Below are positions 1 to 8,350 of a DNA stretch of 51,000 bases, piece after piece; the first letter of the stretch is position 1, and each line of letters starts with the position of its first letter. Origin of the DNA: 0-14-0-20-45-22 sp041645495 (GTDB lineage: Bacteria; Fidelibacterota; UBA2242); NCBI GenBank assembly GCA_041645495.1, contig JBAZPZ010000004.1:1-51000 (forward strand). The letters are read 5' to 3'. The notes below the pieces were generated by a model. That model saw only the letters and a program-made list of their open reading frames with translations, was not told the DNA's origin and made no database searches. A program made the translations under genes and the position numbers.

Positions 1-520
1 AGAGTTTCAGAAAGTCCTGATTTTGCATGAGCGACTGGAAATCTTTGCTCTGCATCAGGTTTTGAAATTGGGCTTCGCCCGTAAGTTCAATCGAAAAGTC
101 ACTTTTATTCAGATTATACAGGGTATTGATCAGGCCTTGTGTCAGTTTTAAGTCTGCCAGCGATGAGAATTGATGTTGAAACTGACTTTGCGAAGCGGCT
201 TTCAGGAACTCCTGACTCTGCGCCAGTCTGAGGAAATCCTGACTCGTGAATAAATTCTGAAACTCGGCGTTTTGAATCATCGACCGGAATTCCTTGTTCT
301 TCATTAAATTCTGGAATTGCGCGCTCTGAACGACCTGATTGATTTTCAGCGTATCCAGAACGACGTCTTTATCCGAGAATTGTTCGCCCCGGAATTTGTT
401 GACTTTCTGGGCGCCGCCCATGGTTCCCCTCGCTTTGTCGAGAGCTGCCGGCGGCCAAAAGAGTGAAAAGTATCCGATCAAAACGACGACAACGACGATT
501 CCAGCGATGAACCAATCCCG
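1..520 (-). CDS. Membrane-anchored nonapeptide-repeat protein, partial (runs off left edge), 5' end disrupted
   Basis: I do not recognise the family. Read on the minus strand from 520 the frame stays open to the window edge (173 codons). It begins with a membrane segment (RDWFIAGIVVVVVLIGYF), then a short linker, then 9-residue repeats of the form [QED]F[QRL]xxxxxx: five in a row at 185-319 (QFQNLMKNK, EFRSMIQNA, EFQNLFTSQ, DFLRLAQSQ, EFLKAASQS) and a second set at 1-70 that continues past the edge. The best upstream start, ATG at 559-557, is in the same frame but is cut off by TAA at 523-521, just before the anchor. The first in-frame ATG after the stop (421-419) would lose the membrane segment; a TTG at 481-479 lies inside it. 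The protein is probably anchored in the inner membrane with the repeats outside. It is either a nonsense mutant, a sequencing error, or uses a start I cannot see. Confidence 0.6.
185..319 (-). repeat. Five tandem 27-nt (9-codon) degenerate repeats
   Basis: Five successive 9-codon units are seen in the minus-strand frame, each starting with Glu, Gln or Asp followed by Phe: QFQNLMKNK, EFRSMIQNA, EFQNLFTSQ, DFLRLAQSQ, EFLKAASQS. The period is exact at the protein level and degenerate at the DNA level. A second set (QFQNLMQSK, DFQSLMQNQ, DFLKL) starts at position 70 and continues beyond the window. Confidence 0.75.
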
Positions 521-559
521 TTAGCCGTAAACCGGTTCCTTCACAAATGTCATTTTCAT

Positions 560-652
560 TTTACGAACCGATTGTGTAAACTCGTCTTAGCATGAATTTC
601 GGAAAATACGAGTCGGGACGATGAAGTGAGAACAAGAAGAAGGAAGACGAAT
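560..652. promoter_or_regulatory. Divergent intergenic region with an inverted repeat
   Basis: This is the space between the minus-strand repeat protein and the plus-strand hydrolase, so it should hold both promoters. A 6-bp inverted repeat, ACTCGT at 580-585 and ACGAGT at 608-613, is separated by 22 bases. I could not place confident -35/-10 boxes. The ribosome site for the hydrolase, AGGAAG at 641-646, lies at the right end. Confidence 0.3.
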
Positions 653-1612
653 ATGAGACGAGAGCAATGGCAATTCGGAAATCGGAAAAAATATGTATGG
701 ATGGCAGTGACTTTATGCGCAGGAATTATTTCTTTGGTATCGTGCACAAAAAGTACGGCTCGACACGAAGGATTCGTCCAATCGGGCGATGCGCGGATTT
801 ATTATTACACAATCGGAAGAGGAGAACCGATCCTGATGATCAATGGCGGTCCGGGAATGGAACATACTAATTTGACGCCGCAAATGGAACGACTGTCTGA
901 AAATCACCGTCTGATCTTTTATGATCAGCGCGGAGTCGGTAAATCAGAAGCGCCGATCACGCCGGAATCGATCACGCTGGATAATTACATCGAGGATATC
1001 GAGGTGCTCCGAAAAGAATTAAAAATCGAGAAGATCGATCTGCTTGGTCATTCCTTTGGCGGGCAATTGGCGATGCTCTACGGCATTAGGTATCCGGAAA
1101 ACCTGAGGTCGCTGGTTTTGGTTTGTCCGGCCAGCGCATCGTCAGATTTTTATAAACCGTTTTCGGAAAATTTTGAGCGAAAGATCACGACAGCAGACCG
1201 GAAAACACTGACAAAAATCTTCGAATCGGACGATTTTCAGCGACGTAAACCGACAGCGTTTCAGGAATATTATCAGGTTTATTTCCGCCCCTATTTTTTC
1301 CGGCAGGACAACGCAAACTTAGTGAATATGCAGGTGACCGAATTGACGGCAATGAATTCCGATTCGGTGTCGGATTTGTTGTCGCCATATCTGAGCGAGT
1401 ACGATTTTCACGCCGATCTGTCGAAAATTACATGTCCGACGTTAATCATCGCCGGAGACTCCGATTTGATTCCTCTCGAGTTTATGGAGCGTATCCGGAA
1501 AGCGATCGGCGGCTCGGAATTGGTCGTTTTAAAAGAGTGCGGGCACTTTCCATATGTCGAAGTCCCGGAAATTTTTCTGGATACCGTTGAAAAATTTCTG
1601 AACCAGCTATGA
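653..1612 (+). CDS. Alpha/beta-hydrolase lipoprotein, proline iminopeptidase-like (S33)
   Basis: This is a predicted lipoprotein hydrolase of the alpha/beta fold, closest in motifs to proline iminopeptidases (peptidase family S33). The GGPG oxyanion motif is at residues 64-67, the nucleophile elbow GHSFGG has Ser134, an acidic residue sits in GDSDLIP, and the catalytic His is in CGHFPY near the C-terminus. The N-terminus is basic, then hydrophobic, and ends in a lipobox (SLVSC, Cys31), so the enzyme should be membrane-anchored. The ATG at 653 is chosen because AGGAAG lies 6 bases upstream; a GTG nine codons earlier (626) has no such site. It appears to be a single-gene unit, 128 bases before the next gene. 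The substrate is unknown; peptidase, esterase and lactonase are all possible. Confidence 0.8.
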   Translation: MRREQWQFGNRKKYVWMAVTLCAGIISLVSCTKSTARHEGFVQSGDARIYYYTIGRGEPILMINGGPGMEHTNLTPQMERLSENHRLIFYDQRGVGKSEAPITPESITLDNYIEDIEVLRKELKIEKIDLLGHSFGGQLAMLYGIRYPENLRSLVLVCPASASSDFYKPFSENFERKITTADRKTLTKIFESDDFQRRKPTAFQEYYQVYFRPYFFRQDNANLVNMQVTELTAMNSDSVSDLLSPYLSEYDFHADLSKITCPTLIIAGDSDLIPLEFMERIRKAIGGSELVVLKECGHFPYVEVPEIFLDTVEKFLNQL

Positions 1613-1740
1613 AACCGAGTGAATCGGCGTTAAGAAAAACTGTTTCCATTTTCGTCGAATTTTGTTACTTTGAACGGTATTCGATTGAAATGGTTTAGTG
1701 AGATTTTAACTGACGGAGTTAGTTGCGTGGAGAGTCATTC

Positions 1741-3345
1741 ATGTTCACTATTATAGGCAAGTTTCTATCCGGGTTAGGACTTTTTTTTACCGGCATCGAA
1801 ATTCTGTCCAATAATCTGAAACAGGCTTCCGGCAGGCGATTTAGACAGATCGTCGCCCGGTGGACGGGCAAAGACTGGAAATCCGGCGTTTTAGGTACGC
1901 TGGCTGGCGCCATTATGCAGAGCAATTCCGCCATTACCTACATAACGGTCGGGATGATCCGGAGTGGCCTGATCTCGGTGCGGCGCGCATTGCCGATTAT
2001 CGCCGGCGCGAACGTCGGAACGGCGACACTTGTCTTAATGGCGACACTGGACATTAAGTTGTTCATGCTTTACCTGTTAGGCGTCGCCGGGCTTTGTTTC
2101 GCGTTTGATAGACCCGCCAAATACCGCACACTGGTCGGAGCGTTGCTGGGAATCGGCCTGCTTTTTCTCGGCATTTTCATGATCGATGAAGGATCACGTT
2201 CTCTCCAAAATTATGAATGGTTCAAGACGATTCTGCTCCTGACGTCGAAATCGTACATCTTTGCATTTCTCATAGGCGTGATTCTGACGATGATCGCGCA
2301 ATCTTCGGCGGCTGTTTCTGTCGTGGCGATCACGATGGCAAGCATCGGACTCTTCAGCATCGAACAGACGATGATGATCATTTACGGCACGAATGTCGGC
2401 TCGGCTCTGATTTCGTGGCTTATGTCGGGCGGGCTTAAAGGAAATTCCCGGCAGATCGCCATGTTTTCGGTGTTTTACGATTGCTTCGGCGGAGTGATTT
2501 TTGTGATTCTGTTTTATGCCGAGATTTACCTGCATGTGCCGTTGATGAAGGCGTTGATCACATCGTTGCCCGGTTCCGTCCAGCAACAGATGGCTTATTC
2601 GTATCTGATTTATAACCTTTTTACGGGAATTGTTCTCTGGAAGTTCTTCGACAAAACCGGTCGCGTACTGGAAAAATTCTATCCGCCGACGGAGGAAGAG
2701 GACGAGTCGAAGGTCAAATTTATTCACGACGGTGCGCTGGTTTTTCCCGAATCCGCGATGGAACTTATCGAAAAGGAACAACTTCGGTTGGCGAATCGGT
2801 TTCCCAAATATATGGATAACGCGCGGTGCATCGTCGAAAAAGGAACACGCGATGGCGTCATCGAATCGTATCACAATGCCTTTTCTTCGGTTGTGAACGA
2901 GATTCAGAATTTCCTGACCGATCTCGTCGAAGAACGGACGTCGCCGCATTCGTCGGAGCGGTTACTTACAATCCAAAACAAGCAGAGCATCATCGTTTCG
3001 ATCGAAGAGAATCTGTACAACTTGGTCAGGACGCTGAATCAATCTCCATGTAACCCGGCGGCGCGTTCGCTGGTGCAAAATTTTATCGAAGGTCTGGACA
3101 CGATTTTGCTCACCGCGATCGATGCACTGGACGACGCCGAAGATTCGACTGCCGAACTGCTGAAAAACATCACGCAGGACAGAGGCAGTACGATGGAGCG
3201 CATCCGAAGCACTTATTTATCCGGCGAAAGCGCCCTCGACATGCAGAGTAAAGCGACGCTTCTCTATGTAACCAATCTTTTCGAACGAACCGTCTGGATG
3301 TTGAATCGGCTGTCCCGGTTACTCGAAGTGAAGGAAAGCAAATAA
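1741..3345 (+). CDS. Na/phosphate symporter family protein with PhoU-like tail
   Basis: This belongs to the Na+/Pi cotransporter (PNaS, NptA/YjbB) family. The two inverted halves show the paired glutamine-serine motifs QSNSAITYITVGMI and QSSAAVSVVAITMA, and hydrophobic segments fill roughly the first 320 residues. The last ~200 residues are charged and helical, as in the PhoU-like domain that many members carry. At 534 residues it has the usual length of such fusions. ATG 1741 is chosen because GGAGAG lies 6 bases before it; the upstream TTG at 1723 lacks one. It is the first gene of a tight run: the STAS gene starts 2 bases after its stop, which suggests co-transcription and perhaps regulation of the transporter or PhoU-like tail by the signalling proteins downstream. 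Members move phosphate or export it; direction cannot be told from sequence. Confidence 0.87.
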   Translation: MFTIIGKFLSGLGLFFTGIEILSNNLKQASGRRFRQIVARWTGKDWKSGVLGTLAGAIMQSNSAITYITVGMIRSGLISVRRALPIIAGANVGTATLVLMATLDIKLFMLYLLGVAGLCFAFDRPAKYRTLVGALLGIGLLFLGIFMIDEGSRSLQNYEWFKTILLLTSKSYIFAFLIGVILTMIAQSSAAVSVVAITMASIGLFSIEQTMMIIYGTNVGSALISWLMSGGLKGNSRQIAMFSVFYDCFGGVIFVILFYAEIYLHVPLMKALITSLPGSVQQQMAYSYLIYNLFTGIVLWKFFDKTGRVLEKFYPPTEEEDESKVKFIHDGALVFPESAMELIEKEQLRLANRFPKYMDNARCIVEKGTRDGVIESYHNAFSSVVNEIQNFLTDLVEERTSPHSSERLLTIQNKQSIIVSIEENLYNLVRTLNQSPCNPAARSLVQNFIEGLDTILLTAIDALDDAEDSTAELLKNITQDRGSTMERIRSTYLSGESALDMQSKATLLYVTNLFERTVWMLNRLSRLLEVKESK

Positions 3346-3347
3346 AT

Positions 3348-4649
3348 ATGACAATTACATTTGAACAACAGTCGGATGTTTTGATCGGGAAAATGACAGG
3401 CAGGCTGGATTCCGTCAGCGCCAATGAAACAAGCGAAGCACTTAGTTCACAGGTTAATTCGGGCGCCTACCGGATCGTTCTGGACATGGCGAATGTCGAT
3501 TATTTATCGAGCGCGGGCATCCGCGTTTTACTCACGCTCAAGAAAATGATCGTCAAACTCAACGGCGACGTGAAATTGGCCGGCGTTCAGCCTTATCCGC
3601 TTAGCATTCTGAAAATTTCCGGTTTCCTCACGATTTTCAGTGTTTATGCCACGGTCGAATCGGCGCTCGCATCTTTTTCAACGGAAAAGACCGGAAAGGA
3701 AACCGAAGCGGTTTCATTCGATGAATTTCAGATGGCAAACGCCGTCTGGCATGTTTTTCCGCGAAGCACTGAACCGACCCGGATTCGGGTGAGCGGGGAC
3801 AACCGCGATTTCCTTTTTGCGAGATGCTCGCGCGCCGGAATCGTTTCGACGGGTTTATCGAAGATCAAATACTCGCTCGGCATTGGCGCAATGGGTGAAA
3901 CCGTCGAGAATTGTTACGACCGGATCGGCGAACTGATGGTTTTGAACGGCGCGTTGATCTGGGTTCCGACAGACGCTCATAACGTTCCGGATTTTCTGAT
4001 CCCGCGAGGCGAAGCCGACGATGTGAAAATCCATACGGCTTTCCACGTGATGCTGGATGACAATTTCAACGAAATCGTGGCGTTCGATGCGACCGACAAG
4101 CAAGAAGGTTTGTCTTTGAAAAATCTCTATCAGGAACTCTTTTGTCTCGCCAGGCAACGGAATCCGGAATTCAGCGGATTGATTGGAATCGTCATGCGGG
4201 CAGACGTCGGTTCTATTTTCGGCGCCGGGATCAAACGCGCGCCTATCGTCGAAAATGCACCTGCAAACGGCGAATCGATCACGCATCGCGACAACATCAA
4301 AGAGTGGCTGAATTTCCAGATCGAACCGGAATATCCGAACACGACCGCGTTAGTCGTTGGCGTCGGATTGGATGTTCGGTTTTCGATCGATCCGACGACA
4401 ATCCAGTCGATTTTTTCCCTCGATCAGCAAGGAACGCGGTCGCCGCTAACGCATAGCCATTCGGCGATATTCCAATTTTTACCGTCGGGACAGCATCCGA
4501 TCCAGCTGGAAGCCGAAATCAAGGACATCGTCGAGAACGGCGAATTTCTCGGCATGGAGCATCTTTTGGATAAATCGACTTTCAAAAAAGGCGTGATCGG
4601 CTTGAGTTATATCCGGGAAATCGTTCTGGAGAAAGCGGAAAAGATATGA
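3348..4649 (+). CDS. STAS-domain protein (anti-sigma-antagonist type) with ~310-residue C-terminal region of unknown function
   Basis: Residues 1-115 form a STAS domain of the SpoIIAA/RsbV kind; the loop DYLSSAGIRVLL carries the Ser pair (54-55) at the position that is phosphorylated in these proteins. The remaining ~310 residues are not a domain I can name; they include conserved-looking stretches such as GIGAMGETVENCYDRIGE and VPTDAHNVPDFLIP. In partner switching, a STAS protein is phosphorylated by an RsbW-type kinase and dephosphorylated by an RsbU-type PP2C; such a phosphatase is encoded in the same run (9313-11238), but no kinase is. GGAAAG just before the previous stop serves as ribosome site. 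The stop overlaps the permease start as ATGA. The STAS assignment is firm; the target and the C-terminal role are not known. Confidence 0.78.
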   Translation: MTITFEQQSDVLIGKMTGRLDSVSANETSEALSSQVNSGAYRIVLDMANVDYLSSAGIRVLLTLKKMIVKLNGDVKLAGVQPYPLSILKISGFLTIFSVYATVESALASFSTEKTGKETEAVSFDEFQMANAVWHVFPRSTEPTRIRVSGDNRDFLFARCSRAGIVSTGLSKIKYSLGIGAMGETVENCYDRIGELMVLNGALIWVPTDAHNVPDFLIPRGEADDVKIHTAFHVMLDDNFNEIVAFDATDKQEGLSLKNLYQELFCLARQRNPEFSGLIGIVMRADVGSIFGAGIKRAPIVENAPANGESITHRDNIKEWLNFQIEPEYPNTTALVVGVGLDVRFSIDPTTIQSIFSLDQQGTRSPLTHSHSAIFQFLPSGQHPIQLEAEIKDIVENGEFLGMEHLLDKSTFKKGVIGLSYIREIVLEKAEKI

Positions 4650-5515
4650 TACTCTGGATCGGCGCGATCACACAAGGACTCGGCTATGCTTTTCTGGCGC
4701 TGGGCGTCTATCTGACATTCCGCGTCCTGAAATTTGCCGATATGACCGTGGACGGCAGTTTCGTGACCGGCGCATCCGTTACGGCGATTTTAATCATTAA
4801 CGGCGTTCATCCGTTGCTCGCGATGCTGGCGGCGATTGTTGTCGGTAGTCTTTTCGGAATGTTAACCGGATTGATTCATACCAAATTCAAGGTCGATCCG
4901 CTTTTGGCAAGCATTCTGGTGATGACCGGGTTGTATTCTATCAATCTGCACATCATGGGGCGGTCGAATCTGCCGCTAATGAACGAACGAACTGTCGTTT
5001 CAATCGTCGAAGGCTGGAACTTCGGCATTCCGGATTTTTGGATCGTCCTGGCCGCTTTTCTGGTTGTAGTTCTAATCTTGAGATGGATGCTGGTAGTGTT
5101 TTTAAAAACCGATCTCGGACTCGCTCTGCGGGCGACGGGCGACAATCCGCAGATGATCAGTGCGCAGGGCGTGAATACCGACACGACGAAAATCTTCGGG
5201 CTGGCGCTTTCCAACGGACTGGTCGCCTTTTCCGGCTCGCTCATCGCCCAATATCAGGGATTTGCCGACGTTGGAATGGGCATTGGAATTTTGGTCGCTG
5301 GAATCGCATCGGTAATTATCGGCGAGTCCATCGTCGGGAAGAAAAGCGTAAACCTGCTGATCTGGGGCGTCATCTTCGGTTCGATCCTGTTTCGTCTATT
5401 GATCGCGCTGGCGCTGAAAGCCGGATTGAATCCGATCGATCTGAAACTGGTAACGGCAGTTTTCGTTTTTCTGGCGTTGGCGTTGCCGCAGATTCGGAGG
5501 TTTTTCAAGAAATGA
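4646..5515 (+). CDS. ABC transporter permease, TrpY/branched-chain type (BPD_transp_2)
   Basis: An all-helical inner-membrane protein of 289 residues with about eight hydrophobic segments, of the permease family used by LivHM and by the TrpXYZ systems (COG4120-like). The start MILWIGAITQGLGYAFLALG and the segment FADMTVDGSFVTGASV are typical of this subgroup. It overlaps the STAS gene by ATGA and the ATPase gene by ATGA, so the three products are almost surely translated together. Only one permease gene is present, so the transporter would be a homodimer. The solute is not evident; TrpXYZ relatives carry aromatic amino acids but the wider family is varied. Confidence 0.87.
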   Translation: MILWIGAITQGLGYAFLALGVYLTFRVLKFADMTVDGSFVTGASVTAILIINGVHPLLAMLAAIVVGSLFGMLTGLIHTKFKVDPLLASILVMTGLYSINLHIMGRSNLPLMNERTVVSIVEGWNFGIPDFWIVLAAFLVVVLILRWMLVVFLKTDLGLALRATGDNPQMISAQGVNTDTTKIFGLALSNGLVAFSGSLIAQYQGFADVGMGIGILVAGIASVIIGESIVGKKSVNLLIWGVIFGSILFRLLIALALKAGLNPIDLKLVTAVFVFLALALPQIRRFFKK

Positions 5516-6324
5516 TTCGGTTGGAAAAAATCTGCAAGACGTTCGTACACGGCGGCGGCGACCGCATCTTGGCTTTAAATGCCGTCGATGTATTCATTCC
5601 GGAAGGCGAATTTGTGACGGTTATCGGAACCAACGGTTCCGGGAAATCGACGTTTTTAAATGCCATTGCCGGAAAATTTATTTGCGACTCCGGCAAGATC
5701 ATTCTCGATGGAAAAAATGTGACCAATCAGCCGGAATATAAACGCGCCGGATTGCTCGGAAGAGTTTTTCAGGATCCGTTTACCGGAACATCACCCGGTA
5801 TGACGATTTTCGAAAACCTGAGAATCGCGATGTTGAGAGGCATGCCGCGCCGCCTCAAACTCGGACTCTCCGAATCCGAACGGAATCGATATTACGACGA
5901 ACTGAAAAAATTGGAAATGCATCTGGAAGAACGGTTGAACGCCACCGTCGGACTGCTTTCGGGCGGACAGCGTCAGGCGCTGACTCTGCTCATGGCGACG
6001 ATCCGCAAGCCGAAAATCCTGCTTTTAGACGAACACACCGCCGCTCTCGATCCCAAAGCCGCCGAACAGATTGTCCGGCTCACGAAGAAAATAGTCGGCG
6101 AAAATCATTTGACGACCGTGATGATCACACATTCCATGACGCAGGCTCTCGATCTCGGCAGTCGGACGATCATGATGCACAAAGGAGCCGTCATCGGCGA
6201 TTTTTCCGGCGACGAGCGCAAGCGGATGAAGCCGGTCGATTTGCTGAATCGGTTCAATGAACTGCGGAAGCAGGAATTGATGGACGAGGAATTGGTAAGC
6301 ATGCTTCAGGAAGGATATTATTAG
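5512..6324 (+). CDS. ABC transporter ATPase (TrpZ-like)
   Basis: This is a complete 271-residue ABC ATPase: Walker A GTNGSGKST, Q-loop VFQDPF, signature LLSGGQRQALTLLMA, Walker B ILLLDEHTAALDP and the switch His in MITHSM. The ATG at 5512 overlaps the permease stop (ATGA) and gives the usual N-terminus MIRLEKICKTF; the same frame is open further upstream but only as an overlap with the permease gene. Together with the permease it forms the core of a TrpXYZ-type importer. The next gene starts directly after the stop. Confidence 0.9.
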   Translation: MIRLEKICKTFVHGGGDRILALNAVDVFIPEGEFVTVIGTNGSGKSTFLNAIAGKFICDSGKIILDGKNVTNQPEYKRAGLLGRVFQDPFTGTSPGMTIFENLRIAMLRGMPRRLKLGLSESERNRYYDELKKLEMHLEERLNATVGLLSGGQRQALTLLMATIRKPKILLLDEHTAALDPKAAEQIVRLTKKIVGENHLTTVMITHSMTQALDLGSRTIMMHKGAVIGDFSGDERKRMKPVDLLNRFNELRKQELMDEELVSMLQEGYY

Positions 6325-7317
6325 ATGATGAAAAGTGAAATGAAACGGTTCACGACAATATTCATATTGGCGACCTCGGTCTTCACGATGATGCAATGCC
6401 GGAGCAAATCGGACGAAAAAGTGACGACGATCGGTCTGTTTCAGTTCGCTTCCCGAATCACTGTCGATGAGGCGATGAAAGGCGTGCGCGACGTTCTCGC
6501 AGACAGCGGATATATCGACGGCAAAAATTGCCGAATCATTTACCGGAATGCGGAAAACGATTTTTCGACGGCGCAGTCGATGGCGAATGAATTCGTCGTG
6601 AAAAATGTAGACATCATCATCAGCATTACCACTCCTTGTCTGCAGGTGACGGCGAACGCGAACAAAACGATTCCGCATGTCTTTGGAATGGTTACCGATC
6701 CGTATTTGGTCGGTGCCGCAAAAAGCCCGACGGAACATCAGCCGAATCTAACCGGATTGGCGACATTTCAGCCGGTCGCGGACGGCGTTGATCTGATCAA
6801 ACGGGTTCTTCCAAAAGCGAAACGCATCGGCGTGATCTGGAACCCATCGGAAGTTTGCTCGCAGGCATGTTTGAGCAGAATGCGTCCGGCGATGCAAAAG
6901 AACGGATTTGAACTCATCGAAGTTACCGTCACCAGCACTAATGAAGTTCAGATGGCGGCGCAAAGTCTTGTCGAGAAGAAAGTCGATGCCATCTACATTT
7001 CCGGAGATAATACTGTCGAACTGGCGATTGCCACGATAGCCGCCGTCGCAAATCCGGAGAAAATTCCCGTCGTGACCAATAATCCGATGCACACCGAAAA
7101 AGGCGCGCTGATGAGCATCGGTGCCGATTATTATACCGTCGGAAAAGAGACGGCGAAACTTGCCGTTCGCGTATTGAAAGGTGAAAAGCCTGCGGACATT
7201 CCGATCTCGGATCTCTTGCCCAAAGAGTTGTGGCTGAATCGGGAAGTCGCAACGGAGATGCGAATTCGTTTTCCGGAAACTGTCGTTGCGCAGGCAAAGA
7301 AAATTGTTGGTAAATAA
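6325..7317 (+). CDS. ABC substrate-binding lipoprotein 1 (ABC_sub_bind, TrpX-like)
   Basis: A 330-residue periplasmic binding protein of the ABC_sub_bind family (PF04392). The N-terminus has a basic start, a hydrophobic stretch and a Cys (TMMQC) fitting a lipoprotein signal, though the lipobox is loose. Family landmarks include VDIIISITTPC, RIGVIWNPSE, VDAIYISGDNTV and the C-terminal ADYYTVGKETAKLAVRVLKG. The start follows the ATPase stop with no gap; CAGGAAGGA lies about 9 bases upstream. It is the natural solute receptor for the permease and ATPase just before it. It is paralogous to the next gene over its whole length, probably from a tandem duplication. Ligand unknown. Confidence 0.86.
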   Translation: MMKSEMKRFTTIFILATSVFTMMQCRSKSDEKVTTIGLFQFASRITVDEAMKGVRDVLADSGYIDGKNCRIIYRNAENDFSTAQSMANEFVVKNVDIIISITTPCLQVTANANKTIPHVFGMVTDPYLVGAAKSPTEHQPNLTGLATFQPVADGVDLIKRVLPKAKRIGVIWNPSEVCSQACLSRMRPAMQKNGFELIEVTVTSTNEVQMAAQSLVEKKVDAIYISGDNTVELAIATIAAVANPEKIPVVTNNPMHTEKGALMSIGADYYTVGKETAKLAVRVLKGEKPADIPISDLLPKELWLNREVATEMRIRFPETVVAQAKKIVGK

Positions 7318-7328
7318 GGAGAACCGAA

Positions 7329-8288
7329 ATGTTCAAACGACTAATGGTTATATGGATGCTCGGTTGTGGAATCTGTGGATTTTTCGGTTGTGGCCGATCC
7401 GATGCTCTGCCGACGGTAGGCATCGTTCAAATTTTGGAGAATCCACAGCTGGATCAGGGACGATTCGGCGTCGTGGACGCGCTGAAGAAAGCCGGGTTTG
7501 TCGATGGAAAGAACATCCGGATCGACTTTCAGAATGCGCAGGGCGATCTGCCGACGATCGATATGATTTTACAGAAATTCGTCAGCGAAAAGGTCAAACT
7601 GATCGTGACGATCAGTACGCCGTGCCTGATCTCCGCCTGCAATAATGTGAAAGATATTCCGGTCGTTTACACGATCGCTTTTCAGCCGGAGGTTCTCGGC
7701 GTTAAAAGCGTACCGCCGAAGATCGTCGGAGTTTACGATCCATTGGAAACCGACCGGATCGTCCAACTGATGCGGAGATTGATTCCCAGGCTCAGGCGCG
7801 TCGGTATTCCATGGAATCCGTCGGAAATGAATGCGCGCTTAGCCGTGGAAAGTATGAAGAAAACCTTGACGCGGAATCGGATCGACATCGTGGAAATGGC
7901 CGTCGCCGGAACTTCGGAAGTGTATCAGGCGGCGTCTGCGCTTGCCAACCAGAAAGTCGATGCAATTGTCGCCTGCTCGGATAACAGCGTGTACGCGGCG
8001 ATCGGCTCGCTGGTGAAAGTCGGCGAAACCAGTCGGATTCCGATTTTTGTCCTTGAACCGACGATCGTGCAGGGCGGAGCGAGTGTTGGTTTGGGAATCG
8101 ATTATTACGACTGGGGTTCTGCCAGCGGCGAGTTGGCGGTTCGAATATTGAAAGGCGAATCTGCGGAAGACCTTCCGGATGTAGCTCTCGAGAAAAAGAA
8201 ACTATATCTGAATCTGACACACGGAAAGGCGCAAGGTCTCGATTTTCCGCCGGATTTGGTGAAGAGCGCCGACAAGATCATCCCATAA
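7329..8288 (+). CDS. ABC substrate-binding lipoprotein 2 (ABC_sub_bind, TrpX-like), tandem paralog
   Basis: A second ABC_sub_bind protein of 319 residues. The signal peptide ends in a clear lipobox (GFFGC). It matches the preceding protein segment by segment: IVTISTPCLI against IISITTPCLQ, VGIPWNPSEM against IGVIWNPSEV, VDAIVACSDNSV against VDAIYISGDNTV, IDYYDWGSASGELAVRILKG near the end. AAGGAG lies close upstream of the ATG, 11 bases after the previous stop. Two receptors for one permease suggest that the importer takes more than one ligand, or that one copy has become a sensor. Substitutions around the pocket, such as the missing Val in GIPWNPSE, fit divergence in specificity. Confidence 0.86.
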   Translation: MFKRLMVIWMLGCGICGFFGCGRSDALPTVGIVQILENPQLDQGRFGVVDALKKAGFVDGKNIRIDFQNAQGDLPTIDMILQKFVSEKVKLIVTISTPCLISACNNVKDIPVVYTIAFQPEVLGVKSVPPKIVGVYDPLETDRIVQLMRRLIPRLRRVGIPWNPSEMNARLAVESMKKTLTRNRIDIVEMAVAGTSEVYQAASALANQKVDAIVACSDNSVYAAIGSLVKVGETSRIPIFVLEPTIVQGGASVGLGIDYYDWGSASGELAVRILKGESAEDLPDVALEKKKLYLNLTHGKAQGLDFPPDLVKSADKIIP

Positions 8289-8350
8289 ACAACGATGACG
8301 GTCATATGAAAATGGAACACTCCGACAGGATGCAACACAAGGAAAAATGT

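Noticed and set aside
2194..2949. 251-codon open frame antisense to the Na/phosphate transporter gene
   Set aside because: It is a shadow of codon bias, with low-complexity Arg/His/Asp composition and no start signal.
8289..8350. TPP riboswitch before the NMT1/THI5-like gene
   Set aside because: The gap is only 62 bases and lacks the CUGAGA and ACCUG-type conserved elements.
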